A stretch of 19,069 nt of DNA from contig DMAW01000100.1 in NCBI GenBank assembly GCA_003446375.1, positions 1-19,069 on the forward strand, read 5' to 3'. The notes beneath the pieces are model-generated. The model searched no databases, had not been told where the DNA came from, and saw nothing but the letters and a program-made list of their open reading frames with translations. Source of the DNA: Eubacteriaceae bacterium. GTDB taxonomy: Bacteria > Bacillota > Clostridia > Eubacteriales > Alkalibacteraceae. The translations under genes were made by a program, and so were the position numbers. Below are positions 7,617 through 15,306 of the stretch, one piece after another. Every line of letters starts with the position of its first letter. Positions within the stretch are counted from its first letter, which is position 1.

Positions 7617-9079
7617 CTATTTAACCTCCCCGCACTCTTAAGAGTTTCTACAAGAGCCTTTGCCTTATTCATGCATTCCTTATACTCGTTTTCCGGCACT
7701 GAATCCGCCACTATTCCCGCACCTGCCTGGACTATTGCTACTCCATCCTTGAACACTACGGTCCTTATGGTAATGCATGTATCCATATTTCCATTAAAAC
7801 CAAAGTATCCTACGCCTCCGCCGTAGATTCCTCTCTTGGTGTTTTCAAGCTCTTCAATGATTTCCATCGCCCTTACCTTGGGCGCTCCCGACAATGTTCC
7901 TGCAGGCATGCATGCTTTTAAGGCATCGAACATATCGTATTGCTTTTTTATGCTTCCGGCTACATTTGAAACTATGTGCATCACGTGGGAATACTTTTGA
8001 ACGTCCATAAATTGGGTAACTTCTACCGAGCCAAATTCAGATACCTTTCCTATATCGTTTCTGGCAAGGTCTAAAAGCATAAGATGTTCCGCACGTTCCT
8101 TTTCGTCTGCCATAAGATCTTCGGCAAACATCTCATCTTCAGCCTCAGTATTCCCTCTTGGCCTTGTTCCTGCAATGGGACAGGTCTCTATCTTTCCCTT
8201 GGATACTTTAACTAGAAGCTCCGGCGATGAACCTACGACAGTATAGCCGTTAAAATTCATGTAATACAGATACGGAGATGGGTTGACGCTTCGAAGCTTC
8301 CTGTAGGCTGCAAATGGATCTAAATCCGTCTCGGCCGTAAGCCTTTGTGATAGCACTACTTGGAATATATCCCCTTTTCTAATGTAATCTTTGGCTTTTA
8401 TCACTTTTTTCGAAAAAGCTTCTAAAGTTTCATTGCTTTTAAATTCGCCTACTGAACCTTGATTTTCAGCTTCATATTCTATTATTCCCATGCGTATCTC
8501 CTGCTCGATTTTATCTACGATATTCTTGGTAATATCGTATGGCGTCTCACAATCGAACTGATTGAACACTATGAATAGCTTTTGCTTCATGTGGTCGTAA
8601 ACTATTATTTCCTTCATTATCATAAGATGGACATCCGGCACGTTTAGCTCATCGGGATTTTCCTCAGGCAACTTCTCTATTTCTCTTATAAGATCGTAAG
8701 AAACGTAACCTACTGCCCCACCTGGAAATTCGGGAATGAATGAAAGATCTATATTTGGGTATCTTATTTCCGAAAAATAGCCTTTGAGGGCATCAAGGCT
8801 CTTCCCTTCATATGTGCTTTTTCCGCCTTCAGTCGTCACATATGTCATGCCTTCTCTAGAAACTATCTCACCATATGGATTTCTTCCTATATAAGAATAC
8901 CTGCCCCACTTGCTTCCGCCTTCAACGCTTTCAAGGAGAAACGACTTCTCGTCAGCTTTGCAAAGCTTTTTAAATATGCTTATCGGCGTTTCAGTATCCC
9001 CTTCGATCTGCTTTATGAATGGTATTACGTTGTAAATTTCCTTTAAGTTGCTGTACTCTTCAATTGATGGAAATAACAT
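7613..9079 (-). CDS. trpE: Anthranilate synthase component I
   Basis: TrpE converts chorismate plus ammonia (from TrpG) to anthranilate, the committed step. The start is the ATG at 9079, preceded by GAGGAGGAG at 5-nt spacing. The in-frame ATG at 9124 lies inside the leader terminator and is rejected. The 488-residue protein has the N-terminal regulatory domain with the LLES motif (residues 48-51) that forms the tryptophan feedback site. The C-terminal chorismate-binding domain contains VVLSQRL, CPIAGTRPRG, LLDLARNDIGKV, SGAPKVRAMEII and the GGGVGYFGFNG stretch. Expression is predicted to be controlled by the T-box leader upstream, and enzyme activity by tryptophan through LLES. It is the first gene of the seven-gene operon. 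Confidence 0.97.
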   Translation of the reverse strand: MLFPSIEEYSNLKEIYNVIPFIKQIEGDTETPISIFKKLCKADEKSFLLESVEGGSKWGRYSYIGRNPYGEIVSREGMTYVTTEGGKSTYEGKSLDALKGYFSEIRYPNIDLSFIPEFPGGAVGYVSYDLIREIEKLPEENPDELNVPDVHLMIMKEIIVYDHMKQKLFIVFNQFDCETPYDITKNIVDKIEQEIRMGIIEYEAENQGSVGEFKSNETLEAFSKKVIKAKDYIRKGDIFQVVLSQRLTAETDLDPFAAYRKLRSVNPSPYLYYMNFNGYTVVGSSPELLVKVSKGKIETCPIAGTRPRGNTEAEDEMFAEDLMADEKERAEHLMLLDLARNDIGKVSEFGSVEVTQFMDVQKYSHVMHIVSNVAGSIKKQYDMFDALKACMPAGTLSGAPKVRAMEIIEELENTKRGIYGGGVGYFGFNGNMDTCITIRTVVFKDGVAIVQAGAGIVADSVPENEYKECMNKAKALVETLKSAGRLNR

Positions 9080-9102
9080 TTTTACTCCTCCTCGTTCTAA
9101 AT

Positions 9103-9136
9103 AAAAAAAGCCCTCACTGAACAATCCAGTAAGGGC
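9103..9136 (-). terminator. Second (downstream) terminator of the trp T-box leader
   Basis: GCCCTTACTG (9127-9136) pairs with CAGTGAGGGC (9110-9119) with one G-U pair and a 7-nt loop. Seven U follow (9103-9109), a strong intrinsic terminator ending 24 nt before the trpE ATG. The competing antiterminator is AAGG-(TGGCACC bulge)-GCGAT paired with ATCGC-CCTT. Confidence 0.9.
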
Positions 9137-9177
9137 GATGTCATCGCGGTGCCACCTTGTTTAGAAGATAATTATAT

Positions 9178-9213
9178 CAAAATACGCTTCGCCCATATTA
9201 GGACGAAGCGTAT
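9178..9213 (-). terminator. First (upstream) terminator of the trp T-box leader
   Basis: On the - strand ATACGCTTCG (9204-9213) pairs perfectly over 10 bp with its complement at 9182-9191. Two further G-C pairs lie past one mismatch, and the loop is about 6 nt. The downstream tract is only TATTTTG, so termination may be leaky. The alternative antiterminator would pair TTAGG and ACGAGC with GCTTCGT and CCTAA (9198-9202 on the + strand). Confidence 0.75.
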
Positions 9214-9459
9214 AAGCTCGTTGTGCCACCTAATGATATTATTATCATCTTTCTCTACCAGGTACGGATTCAAAACATTTGATCGATACCCTGTCTTTGT
9301 AACGTAAGACCAACGGCTTTAGCTACTCTTTTCATTTCGCCTTGCTTCTCGGGGATCCATTCAGACAACGCTTCGATGCCGGGCTTCCACCATCCCCGGT
9401 TCGCTAAAATCTTTACGGTTTGTCCTACTCTTTCCCGTCACAGAATTTATCTTTTAATA

Positions 9460-9489
9460 AATATACAATATTTTCAGTGGTTTTGTCAA
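9460..9489 (-). promoter_or_regulatory. Promoter of the trp operon
   Basis: On the - strand a perfect TTGACA (-35, 9484-9489) is followed after 18 nt by TATATT (-10, 9460-9465). Transcription would begin near 9452, just before the T-box Stem I. Confidence 0.75.
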
Positions 9490-9499
9490 TAAATTTTCT

Positions 9500-9529
9500 T
9501 TGACTACTTGAATTTAGAGAAGATATAAG
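9500..9529 (+). promoter_or_regulatory. Promoter of the sugar kinase gene
   Basis: TTGACT (-35, 9500-9505) and TATAAG (-10, 9524-9529) are separated by 18 nt, giving a leader of about 60 nt. The -35 box is only 10 nt from the trp -35 box on the opposite strand, so the two promoters are back to back. Confidence 0.5.
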
Positions 9530-9598
9530 ATAAAATTAAGTTGCATATTATGATACGTTGTTTTGTATTTCGGAACATTTTAGTGAGGAGTGTAAAAA

Positions 9599-10546
9599 AT
9601 GGATTTAATAACTTTTGGCGAAAGCATGGTTCTTTTCAACCCGGATTTGACAGGGCCGCTGCGTTACGTGAACAATTTTAGAAAGAGCTTAGCTGGTGCA
9701 GAGTCAAATGTAGCTATCGGACTGTCCCGTTTAGGTCATAAGGTAGGTTGGTTTTCAAAGCTTGGAGATGACGAGTTTGGAAGATACATGCTTTCTGTAA
9801 TAAGGGGCGAAGGGGTTGACGTTTCAAATGTGGTTACAGATTCCAAAAACCCTACAGGCATACTATTTAAGGAGCGCTTTTCCCACGTGAACCCAAACGT
9901 ATACTATTATAGAAAGCATTCTGCTGCGAGCAATCTAATGCCCGAAGAATTAAACGAAGACTATATCAAAAACACAAAGATACTTCATGTCACAGGAATC
10001 AGCTTAGCTCTTTCAGAGAAGATGAGAAAGTCTGTATTCAAGGCTATAAAGATTGCAAAGGATAATGGTGTATTGATATCATTCGACCCAAATATCCGGC
10101 TAAAGCTTTGGCCCCTCGAGGAGGCGGCTCCTGTAATCTTGGAAGTGGCAAGGCTCAGCGACATCATCCTCCCCGGAGTTGATGAAGCAGAGCTTCTAAT
10201 AGGACTAAGAGATCCGGAAGAAATCGCAAAGGCATTTATCGAAATGGGATGCTCTACTGTGGCAGTAAAGCTAGGTAAAGACGGATGCTATGTCTCACAC
10301 AAAGATGAATCACATTTCGTGCCTGGCTACAAGGTGGAAAAGGTTGAAGACACTGTGGGAGCCGGCGACGGCTTTGCAGCAGGATTTTTATCCGGCGTCA
10401 TCAGGGATCTCAATCTATTTGAATGTGCTGAATATGCTAATGGCGTCGGAGCTATGGCAACCCTCGTAAGCGGAGATATGGAAGGGCTCCCCACATGGCA
10501 GCAGCTAATGGAATTTACCGGTAAAGCAAAACATATAGACAGGTAG
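9599..10546 (+). CDS. PfkB-family sugar kinase, probably 2-dehydro-3-deoxygluconokinase
   Basis: This is an ATP-dependent sugar kinase of the ribokinase/PfkB family, 315 residues. Visible family signatures are the N-terminal GESM segment, the AGAESNVAIGLSRLG signature (about residues 32-46) and the C-terminal DTVGAGDGFAAGFLSG signature with catalytic Asp257. The VYYYRKHSAASNL segment near residue 100-112 resembles the substrate loop of 2-keto-3-deoxygluconate kinases, so KDG phosphorylation to KDPG is the best guess. Other sugar acids or fructose remain possible. The ATG is preceded by GAGGAGTG at a suitable distance. It is monocistronic, with its own promoter and a strong terminator. No KDPG aldolase or uronate gene lies nearby to confirm the pathway. 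Confidence 0.85.
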   Translation: MDLITFGESMVLFNPDLTGPLRYVNNFRKSLAGAESNVAIGLSRLGHKVGWFSKLGDDEFGRYMLSVIRGEGVDVSNVVTDSKNPTGILFKERFSHVNPNVYYYRKHSAASNLMPEELNEDYIKNTKILHVTGISLALSEKMRKSVFKAIKIAKDNGVLISFDPNIRLKLWPLEEAAPVILEVARLSDIILPGVDEAELLIGLRDPEEIAKAFIEMGCSTVAVKLGKDGCYVSHKDESHFVPGYKVEKVEDTVGAGDGFAAGFLSGVIRDLNLFECAEYANGVGAMATLVSGDMEGLPTWQQLMEFTGKAKHIDR

Positions 10547-10608
10547 TTGTCTCTTTTCACATGTTTGTCAACTATGCTTTACTAACAAGATCTAATGCCC
10601 TAATATAC

Positions 10609-10635
10609 AAAAAAACCTCATTATGAGGTTTTTTT
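10609..10635. terminator. Bidirectional rho-independent terminator
   Basis: Seven A, CCTCA, a TTA loop, TGAGG and seven T form a symmetric hairpin with a U-tract on both strands. It lies 63 nt after the sugar kinase stop. It may also stop - strand transcription about 120 nt beyond the end of the LarA-like gene. The remaining intergenic bases (10636-10755) show nothing further that I can identify. Confidence 0.85.
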
Positions 10636-10755
10636 GCCTGACAAGGTGAGCATCCTCGGCAGATGTAATGCAATCTAGGGAAAATTACGGCCACAAAGGG
10701 AAATATTGCGCCTATAAGGATTGCCTAATCAATTTTTTGCTTCTTATATTCTAGT

Positions 10756-12069
10756 TTATATCCTTGTTTTTGTAATTATGTTGCCTTCTTTATCAAACTT
10801 AAGTTCCTGCGGAGCATCAATAGCCTCTATCCCTAAATATTTCCCGGAAATCACTTCTTCATAGTAGCTTTCAGACAACATTATTCTATCTATATGAAGA
10901 CTGTTCGCTATACGAACTATTCGAATTTTACTTTTATCTTCAATTCCCGTACATGTCCTGATGCATATCTGAACAGCCTCTTTGTCCGTGGAGACTACGC
11001 ATGGAATCCTAGCAGACTCTAAGACCGTGCTGGAAATGCAATTAGGATACATTTTTTCAATATCCATCTGATCAAAAATTTTCTTGGTTATCGCGCTGGC
11101 CAGCCCTGTGCCTAGTGCGTTGCCGTGAGAAGCACTGCTTAGATTCAAAAAGCATGTTCTTTGAACCTTAAGTCCGCCACTGGCATATTTTGTGGAAAAA
11201 GTGCCGGTTATATTTGGATCTACTCCTGTGCCGCTGTAGTTCTTTCCAATCTCATCTACTATGAGCACGTCGCTTTCTTCAACGATAAGCTTGGGCATAT
11301 TTGAGAAAGCGTACTTTAGAAGTTCAGCCTCTCTTTCCAAAATGTCTTTTGCCAATATGCCTTCAATTTTTGCTGTTTCATCATATGCGTTTTCTATGCA
11401 AGGTATGGCAAATAGTATTGGGGCTTTTTCAATTACCACTTTAGCCATTGTAGGTATATTTTCTGCAATCACGTTCATGCCATCGCTATGAACTAGAGAT
11501 GCACCCTTTTGCTTTCCCAACCCTACAGTCATCATCTTGCATGGACCGCTCTCAACTTTGCCTCTAAAGGCATTATGAGGCTTTAACCTACATGAGATTA
11601 TTATCCCATCAGACTCATAGGCATTCTTATCCATGAAGACATCCTTGCCTCGTTCTGAAACGCCCAGCTTTACCACTTCCATCGAAGATTTTATAGGACA
11701 GCTCATTGATTCTTCCGTTATATTATAGCTTTTAAGCACTTCAAGTTGTCCCATCGCAGTGGCTCCCCCATGACTTCCCATAGCTGGAACTATAAAAGGC
11801 TTGGCACCTTTTTCTTTTACAAAGTCTACTATCGCTTTGGTAATTATATCTACGTTTCTGATTCCTCTGCTCCCGGCAGTAATCGCTATATTCATGCCTG
11901 GGTTTATGAGTGATGAAAACTCATCTTTAGCCATTTCCTTAAAAACCACATCTGGTATCTCTTCGGGCTTGATGTGTTCTCGGGGAAAAGTCTGCTTGGC
12001 ATGAAACATCTTGGGTATTTCCACATACCTTAAAAGCTCCGATACCATGCCATCTTTGATTACTTTCAT
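10756..12069 (-). CDS. LarA-like (DUF2088) nickel-pincer-nucleotide racemase/epimerase family protein
   Basis: LarA, the founding member of the family, is a nickel-dependent lactate racemase. Known homologues act on other 2-hydroxy acids. Start: ATG at 12069 with GAGGAG 7 nt upstream; a longer TTG-start form is rejected. The protein has 437 residues, close to LarA (about 424). Compared from memory with Lactobacillus plantarum LarA, candidate equivalents are Arg68 (R75), His100 in GSHGG (H108), His165 in KPHNAF (H174), Lys178 in GPCKMM (cofactor-linked K184) and His194 (H200), with similar spacing. The usual DDxTR motif is replaced by TAGSRGI, so the position of LarA Asp72 is Ala65. The gene is last in a tctCBA transporter operon, 65 nt after tctA. 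The cofactor genes larB, larC and larE are not in the window. The substrate is unknown, but transporter context suggests a hydroxy-carboxylate. Confidence 0.8.
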   Translation of the reverse strand: MKVIKDGMVSELLRYVEIPKMFHAKQTFPREHIKPEEIPDVVFKEMAKDEFSSLINPGMNIAITAGSRGIRNVDIITKAIVDFVKEKGAKPFIVPAMGSHGGATAMGQLEVLKSYNITEESMSCPIKSSMEVVKLGVSERGKDVFMDKNAYESDGIIISCRLKPHNAFRGKVESGPCKMMTVGLGKQKGASLVHSDGMNVIAENIPTMAKVVIEKAPILFAIPCIENAYDETAKIEGILAKDILEREAELLKYAFSNMPKLIVEESDVLIVDEIGKNYSGTGVDPNITGTFSTKYASGGLKVQRTCFLNLSSASHGNALGTGLASAITKKIFDQMDIEKMYPNCISSTVLESARIPCVVSTDKEAVQICIRTCTGIEDKSKIRIVRIANSLHIDRIMLSESYYEEVISGKYLGIEAIDAPQELKFDKEGNIITKTRI

Positions 12070-12134
12070 ATTATATCTCCTCGCATATCTTGTTAGTGTC
12101 AATTGAATACGAGTCGTTATTTTTAACCGTTTCT

Positions 12135-13649
12135 CTATTGACCGTCATAATTTGCATTCATTCTTTTCGATGCAGCAAAAGCTTTTCTGAACTCTTTAAA
12201 TGCAGTATATAGAATCACTGCAATCGTAAATACCAATACCGTCCCTGCAATAGGTGATTTGAAGAATGCAAAGAAACTATTGTTTGAATACATCAGACCA
12301 CGTATCAAATTTTGCTCTATTGTCGGTCCCAAAACAAATCCCAGTATCATAGGTGCCTGTGGTACATTAAATTTATACAGAAAATATCCAAGTACGCCAA
12401 AGATCAATGCTGTCCAAATATCAAACATATTCCTATTCGTTCCATATGTTCCCACGACGCACAACAACAATATCATAGGCATCAATATGTACTTAGGAGC
12501 CGATAAAACTTTTACAAATATTCTTATTCCTGCATACTCTACTACAAGCATCACGATAGTAGCTATCAAAAATGCAGAAAAAATTCCATATACTAAAGTT
12601 CCACTAGTCTGAAACAGCAATGGTCCTGGAGCTATCCCATGAAGAGTAAGCCCTCCCAGTATCATAGCGGTAACCGTATCTCCCGGTATCCCAAGGGTCA
12701 GTAATGGTATCAGCGAACCGCCTATGGATGAATTGTTCGAAGTTTCAGAAGCGATTATCCCATCTATGCAGCCTGTGCCGAATTTTTCAGGATTTTTGCT
12801 CTGCTGCTTAGCTACGCTGTATGCTACTAAATTGGATGTTGCTCCACCAATTCCGGGCAATATCCCTATGCCGATGCCTATAAGTGCCGATCTTATCATG
12901 TTGATTGACTGGTCTTTAAACTCTTTTATCGTAATTCCAAAGCCTTTAATCTTACAAGAAATCGTCTTGAAATTTTCGCCTTCAAGTCCTGTGGCTCCTA
13001 CCTTTAAGATCTCGGCTACTGCAAAAAGTCCAATCATCACTGGCAATAGCTGAAATCCTCCTTGAAGCTCTTCAAAACCAAATGTAAACCTTCTTGCTCC
13101 CCCAATGGCAGCTATGCCAAATAATGAGAAAGTAATGCCCATGACTGCGCTTAGCATACCTTTAAGCAGGTTGTTTCCAACCATGCTGCCAATTAATGTT
13201 AGAGCAAAAATACATACAGCAAAATATTCATAAGGACCAAATTTCAAAGCAAACTTTGCAATTGTCGGAGCTACAAATATCAATGCGACAATTGAAAAAA
13301 TCGTTCCTATAAAAGAATATAATATTCCTACTCCTAGCGCTTTTCCTGCCTCGCCTTTTTCCGCCATGGGGACTCCATCAAAAGTAGTCGCAACAGAAGA
13401 AGGCGTGCCCGGTATCTTTAACAAGATTGCTGAAATCAATCCTCCGGAAGTTCCTCCTACATATAAAGCTATCAACATCGCAATGCCGTTTAATGGTGAC
13501 ATTGAAAATGTCAGCGGCAAGCACAAAGCGACTCCCATAGTCGATGTGAGTCCGGGAATGCTCCCAAATATAATTCCAATAACAACTCCTACAATAATCC
13601 ACAAAGCAGTTTCAAAGTTCAAAACCGATAATAAACCTTCTAGAGCCAT
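12135..13649 (-). CDS. tctA: Tripartite tricarboxylate transporter, large permease subunit TctA
   Basis: TctA is the large membrane subunit of the TTT family, secondary transporters that take up (poly)carboxylates captured by a TctC-type binding protein. The 504-residue protein has many hydrophobic segments (roughly 11-12). It carries the duplicated TctA signature: FGSIPGLTSTMG at about 28-39, GGTSGGLISAIL with KIPGTPSS at 66-84, then a second set with LPGIGGATSN and SSIGGSLIPLLTLGIPGD. The ATG is preceded by an excellent AGGAGGTG. It follows tctB by 15 nt and precedes the LarA-like gene. The substrate cannot be read from the permease. Homologues carry citrate, tartrate, terephthalate and other acids. 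Confidence 0.95.
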   Translation of the reverse strand: MALEGLLSVLNFETALWIIVGVVIGIIFGSIPGLTSTMGVALCLPLTFSMSPLNGIAMLIALYVGGTSGGLISAILLKIPGTPSSVATTFDGVPMAEKGEAGKALGVGILYSFIGTIFSIVALIFVAPTIAKFALKFGPYEYFAVCIFALTLIGSMVGNNLLKGMLSAVMGITFSLFGIAAIGGARRFTFGFEELQGGFQLLPVMIGLFAVAEILKVGATGLEGENFKTISCKIKGFGITIKEFKDQSINMIRSALIGIGIGILPGIGGATSNLVAYSVAKQQSKNPEKFGTGCIDGIIASETSNNSSIGGSLIPLLTLGIPGDTVTAMILGGLTLHGIAPGPLLFQTSGTLVYGIFSAFLIATIVMLVVEYAGIRIFVKVLSAPKYILMPMILLLCVVGTYGTNRNMFDIWTALIFGVLGYFLYKFNVPQAPMILGFVLGPTIEQNLIRGLMYSNNSFFAFFKSPIAGTVLVFTIAVILYTAFKEFRKAFAASKRMNANYDGQ

Positions 13650-13664
13650 AGTACACCTCCTCTA

Positions 13665-14132
13665 TCACCTTAATAAGCCCATGGGCAGTATCAACGAGAA
13701 TACATTCGCAAAAATCCAGCTTACTGCTATCGGAACACCAATAGACAATGCTGCAAACAACCCGTATGTTCTCTTCGATTTTTTCCCAGTAGGAACAATC
13801 AAACACATCTGAATAAATAGATAGCCCATTGACGCCAGTACAAATCCTATGGGCCTCAAAAGGACAAGGTATACTGCCAGCAAAATCAAAGTGGAAAGAA
13901 ATCCGCTCAACTTTGCCGATGCATCGACTTTTTCTTCAGACTTAATCTTGAGTCCGTAAAGGAAATTCAAAATGCTAATCCCTAGCCATATTCCTGAAAG
14001 CAACTTTGGCATAAAATCTCCACCTTGTGCCATCGCAGCACCGGTTTCAATCCCCTGTGCCGCGATGAACAAAGTTGCTCCCAACATGACTAATATAAAG
14101 TTAAATATATTGCTTGCCATATCTTTTTTCAT
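13665..14132 (-). CDS. tctB: Tripartite tricarboxylate transporter, small subunit TctB
   Basis: TctB is the poorly conserved small membrane subunit of TTT transporters. The 155-residue protein has four hydrophobic helices (about 6-25, 38-56, 72-108 as two close helices, and 125-150), the usual layout. A short charged loop (KIKSEEKVDAS) separates the halves. ATG at 14132 is preceded by GAGGAG with an 8-nt spacer. It lies between tctC (62 nt upstream) and tctA (15 nt downstream), which confirms the assignment better than sequence alone. Confidence 0.9.
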   Translation of the reverse strand: MKKDMASNIFNFILVMLGATLFIAAQGIETGAAMAQGGDFMPKLLSGIWLGISILNFLYGLKIKSEEKVDASAKLSGFLSTLILLAVYLVLLRPIGFVLASMGYLFIQMCLIVPTGKKSKRTYGLFAALSIGVPIAVSWIFANVFSLILPMGLLR

Positions 14133-14194
14133 TTAAATATCTCCTCATGCATCATGTTCGGATGAATATGCTTATCAGTAAAATTGCACTTCAC

Positions 14195-15169
14195 TTAAAA
14201 TTCTACGTCCTCCAGGATGTCATATACTTCTCCAAATTTCTCTAGTCCTCCGTCAGCATCGTAATAAGTGGGTGTTTGAAGATAAGTATCCCCAATTCTT
14301 TTCGCATAGTCCGCATCATTTTCAACTATGTCTTTTACTGCAGCACTTAACTCGTCTACTAAAGCTTGGTCTGTACCTTCTGGGAATGCGAAGAAGTAGT
14401 AAAACGGCAACTTAATGTCGTATCCTTCGCTCACTATGCTTTTTAGTCCCGCTTCTTCAAGATCTACTCCGCTATCTAAAGCCAAAGGCACCAAGTCTCC
14501 CGCTTCAACATAATCATGAATTGATCCGTAAGCTGCCAAGATGATATCTACATGCCCTCCCAATAGAGCTGCCATACGCTCAGCTGCACTTCCTGCGTCA
14601 ACTATGTTGACATCTAAGCCAGCATTTTTCAGAAGCATTGACACTGCGTAAGATGTCGCGCCTGTCTGTGCCGCCATCTTAAGTTCACCTGGATTTTCCT
14701 TTGAATATTCGAACAATTCTTCAAGACTGTTGACTCCAAGGCTTGAATTTACTGTTACCACGTTACCGGGATTCATAGCTGCGATGCACGCAAATTCATA
14801 TGCGTCAAACCCATAGTCTGTGGTTCCCGAAAGTTCATTTACCACAAATGCTGAATGATAAAAAAGAACTGAGCTTCCGTCATTTTCAGCATTTTTTACT
14901 TGACGTGTACCAGTCGCTCCACCTTCTCCTGACACATTAGAGACGACAAAGTTAGATTCAAGTTTTTGCGAAAGCTTGTCAGCCAAAAGCCTTGCATTGA
15001 AGTCGGTATCACCGCCTGCGCCGGCAGGTACTACTATTTCTACATTTTTGGGCCACTGCACTGCACCTTCACTTGCTTCTCCACTGTTTTCTGAACCGTT
15101 TCCAGAACACGCAATCAAAGAAAATGCCATTGCTACAAGAACTACCAAACAAATACCTTTTTTAAACAT
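14195..15169 (-). CDS. tctC: Tripartite tricarboxylate transporter solute-binding lipoprotein TctC
   Basis: TctC is the extracytoplasmic substrate-binding protein of the TTT system (Bug family), here a lipoprotein as expected in a monoderm. The signal peptide runs MFKKGICLVVLVAMAFSL with lipobox LIAC and Cys21. The mature part starts with an Asn/Ser/Glu-rich linker, then VEIVVPAGAGGDTDFNARLLADKL and NVSGEGGATGTRQV, both typical ligand-binding loops. The ATG at 15169 follows AAGGAGAG by 5 nt. The in-frame TTG at 15187 overlaps that ribosome binding site and is rejected. At 324 residues the length is normal. It is first in the operon, as is usual for the most abundant component, with a good promoter upstream. 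Confidence 0.94.
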   Translation of the reverse strand: MFKKGICLVVLVAMAFSLIACSGNGSENSGEASEGAVQWPKNVEIVVPAGAGGDTDFNARLLADKLSQKLESNFVVSNVSGEGGATGTRQVKNAENDGSSVLFYHSAFVVNELSGTTDYGFDAYEFACIAAMNPGNVVTVNSSLGVNSLEELFEYSKENPGELKMAAQTGATSYAVSMLLKNAGLDVNIVDAGSAAERMAALLGGHVDIILAAYGSIHDYVEAGDLVPLALDSGVDLEEAGLKSIVSEGYDIKLPFYYFFAFPEGTDQALVDELSAAVKDIVENDADYAKRIGDTYLQTPTYYDADGGLEKFGEVYDILEDVEF

Positions 15170-15215
15170 AACCGCTCTCCTTTTCAATTTGTTTTTTCAC
15201 CCTTTCGGTGGTTAC

Positions 15216-15244
15216 ATTATATGGTCTAGCTTTCTATAAGTAAA
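15216..15244 (-). promoter_or_regulatory. Promoter of the tctCBA-larA-like operon
   Basis: On the - strand TTTACT (-35, 15239-15244) and a perfect TATAAT (-10, 15216-15221) are separated by 17 nt. Transcription would start near 15209. The weak -35 is typical of promoters needing an activator such as a LysR-type protein. Confidence 0.65.
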
Positions 15245-15275
15245 ATAGATAATATTTTGTTTTCTCTAAATTTAT

Positions 15276-15292
15276 GTTATACTTGAAATAAC
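15276..15292. promoter_or_regulatory. Putative LysR-type operator (T-N11-A inverted repeat)
   Basis: GTTAT-N7-ATAAC is a perfect 5-bp inverted repeat with an internal T-N11-A. It lies about 67-83 bp upstream of the predicted tctC start of transcription, the usual place of an LTTR recognition site. It also covers a lysR -10 candidate (TATACT, 15278-15283), which would allow autorepression. Binding is inferred from position only. Confidence 0.5.
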
Positions 15293-15306
15293 AACACCTT
15301 ATCAAA

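Larger units (their letters stand above)
9103..9452 (-). promoter_or_regulatory. Tryptophan T-box riboswitch leader with duplicated antiterminator module
   Basis: The leader RNA on the - strand senses uncharged tRNA-Trp. Stem I shows the AGTA-type bulge motif near 9430, the distal-loop segment GGGATGGTGGAAGCCC within 9378-9400, and a specifier GAA-TGG-ATCC. The specifier codon UGG (9357-9359) is tryptophan. After a Stem II/III region comes a first T-box, TTAGG-TGGCACA-ACGAGC (about 9217-9233), then a first terminator. A second, closer-to-consensus T-box, AAGG-TGGCACC-GCGAT (about 9142-9158), follows with a second terminator just before trpE. Both T-boxes carry UGGC, able to pair with the GCCA acceptor end expected of tRNA-Trp. 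Only one Stem I exists. Boundaries of the inner stems are approximate. Confidence 0.93.

Noticed and set aside
9080..9124. N-terminal extension of trpE by 15 residues from an upstream in-frame ATG
   Set aside because: It lies across the T-box terminator and its U-tract, has no ribosome binding site, and the ATG at 9079 has an excellent one.
10547..10576. Hairpin TAGTTG/CAACTA just after the sugar kinase stop as a terminator
   Set aside because: It has a six-bp stem with a large loop and no U-tract. The symmetric hairpin at 10609-10635 is the convincing terminator.
12259..12612. 117-residue + strand reading frame opposite tctA
   Set aside because: It is a shadow of tctA with no start signal or family resemblance.
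13366..13812. 148-residue + strand reading frame opposite tctA and tctB
   Set aside because: It is antisense to two well-supported transporter genes, has no ribosome binding site and no recognisable domain. It is a by-product of codon bias.
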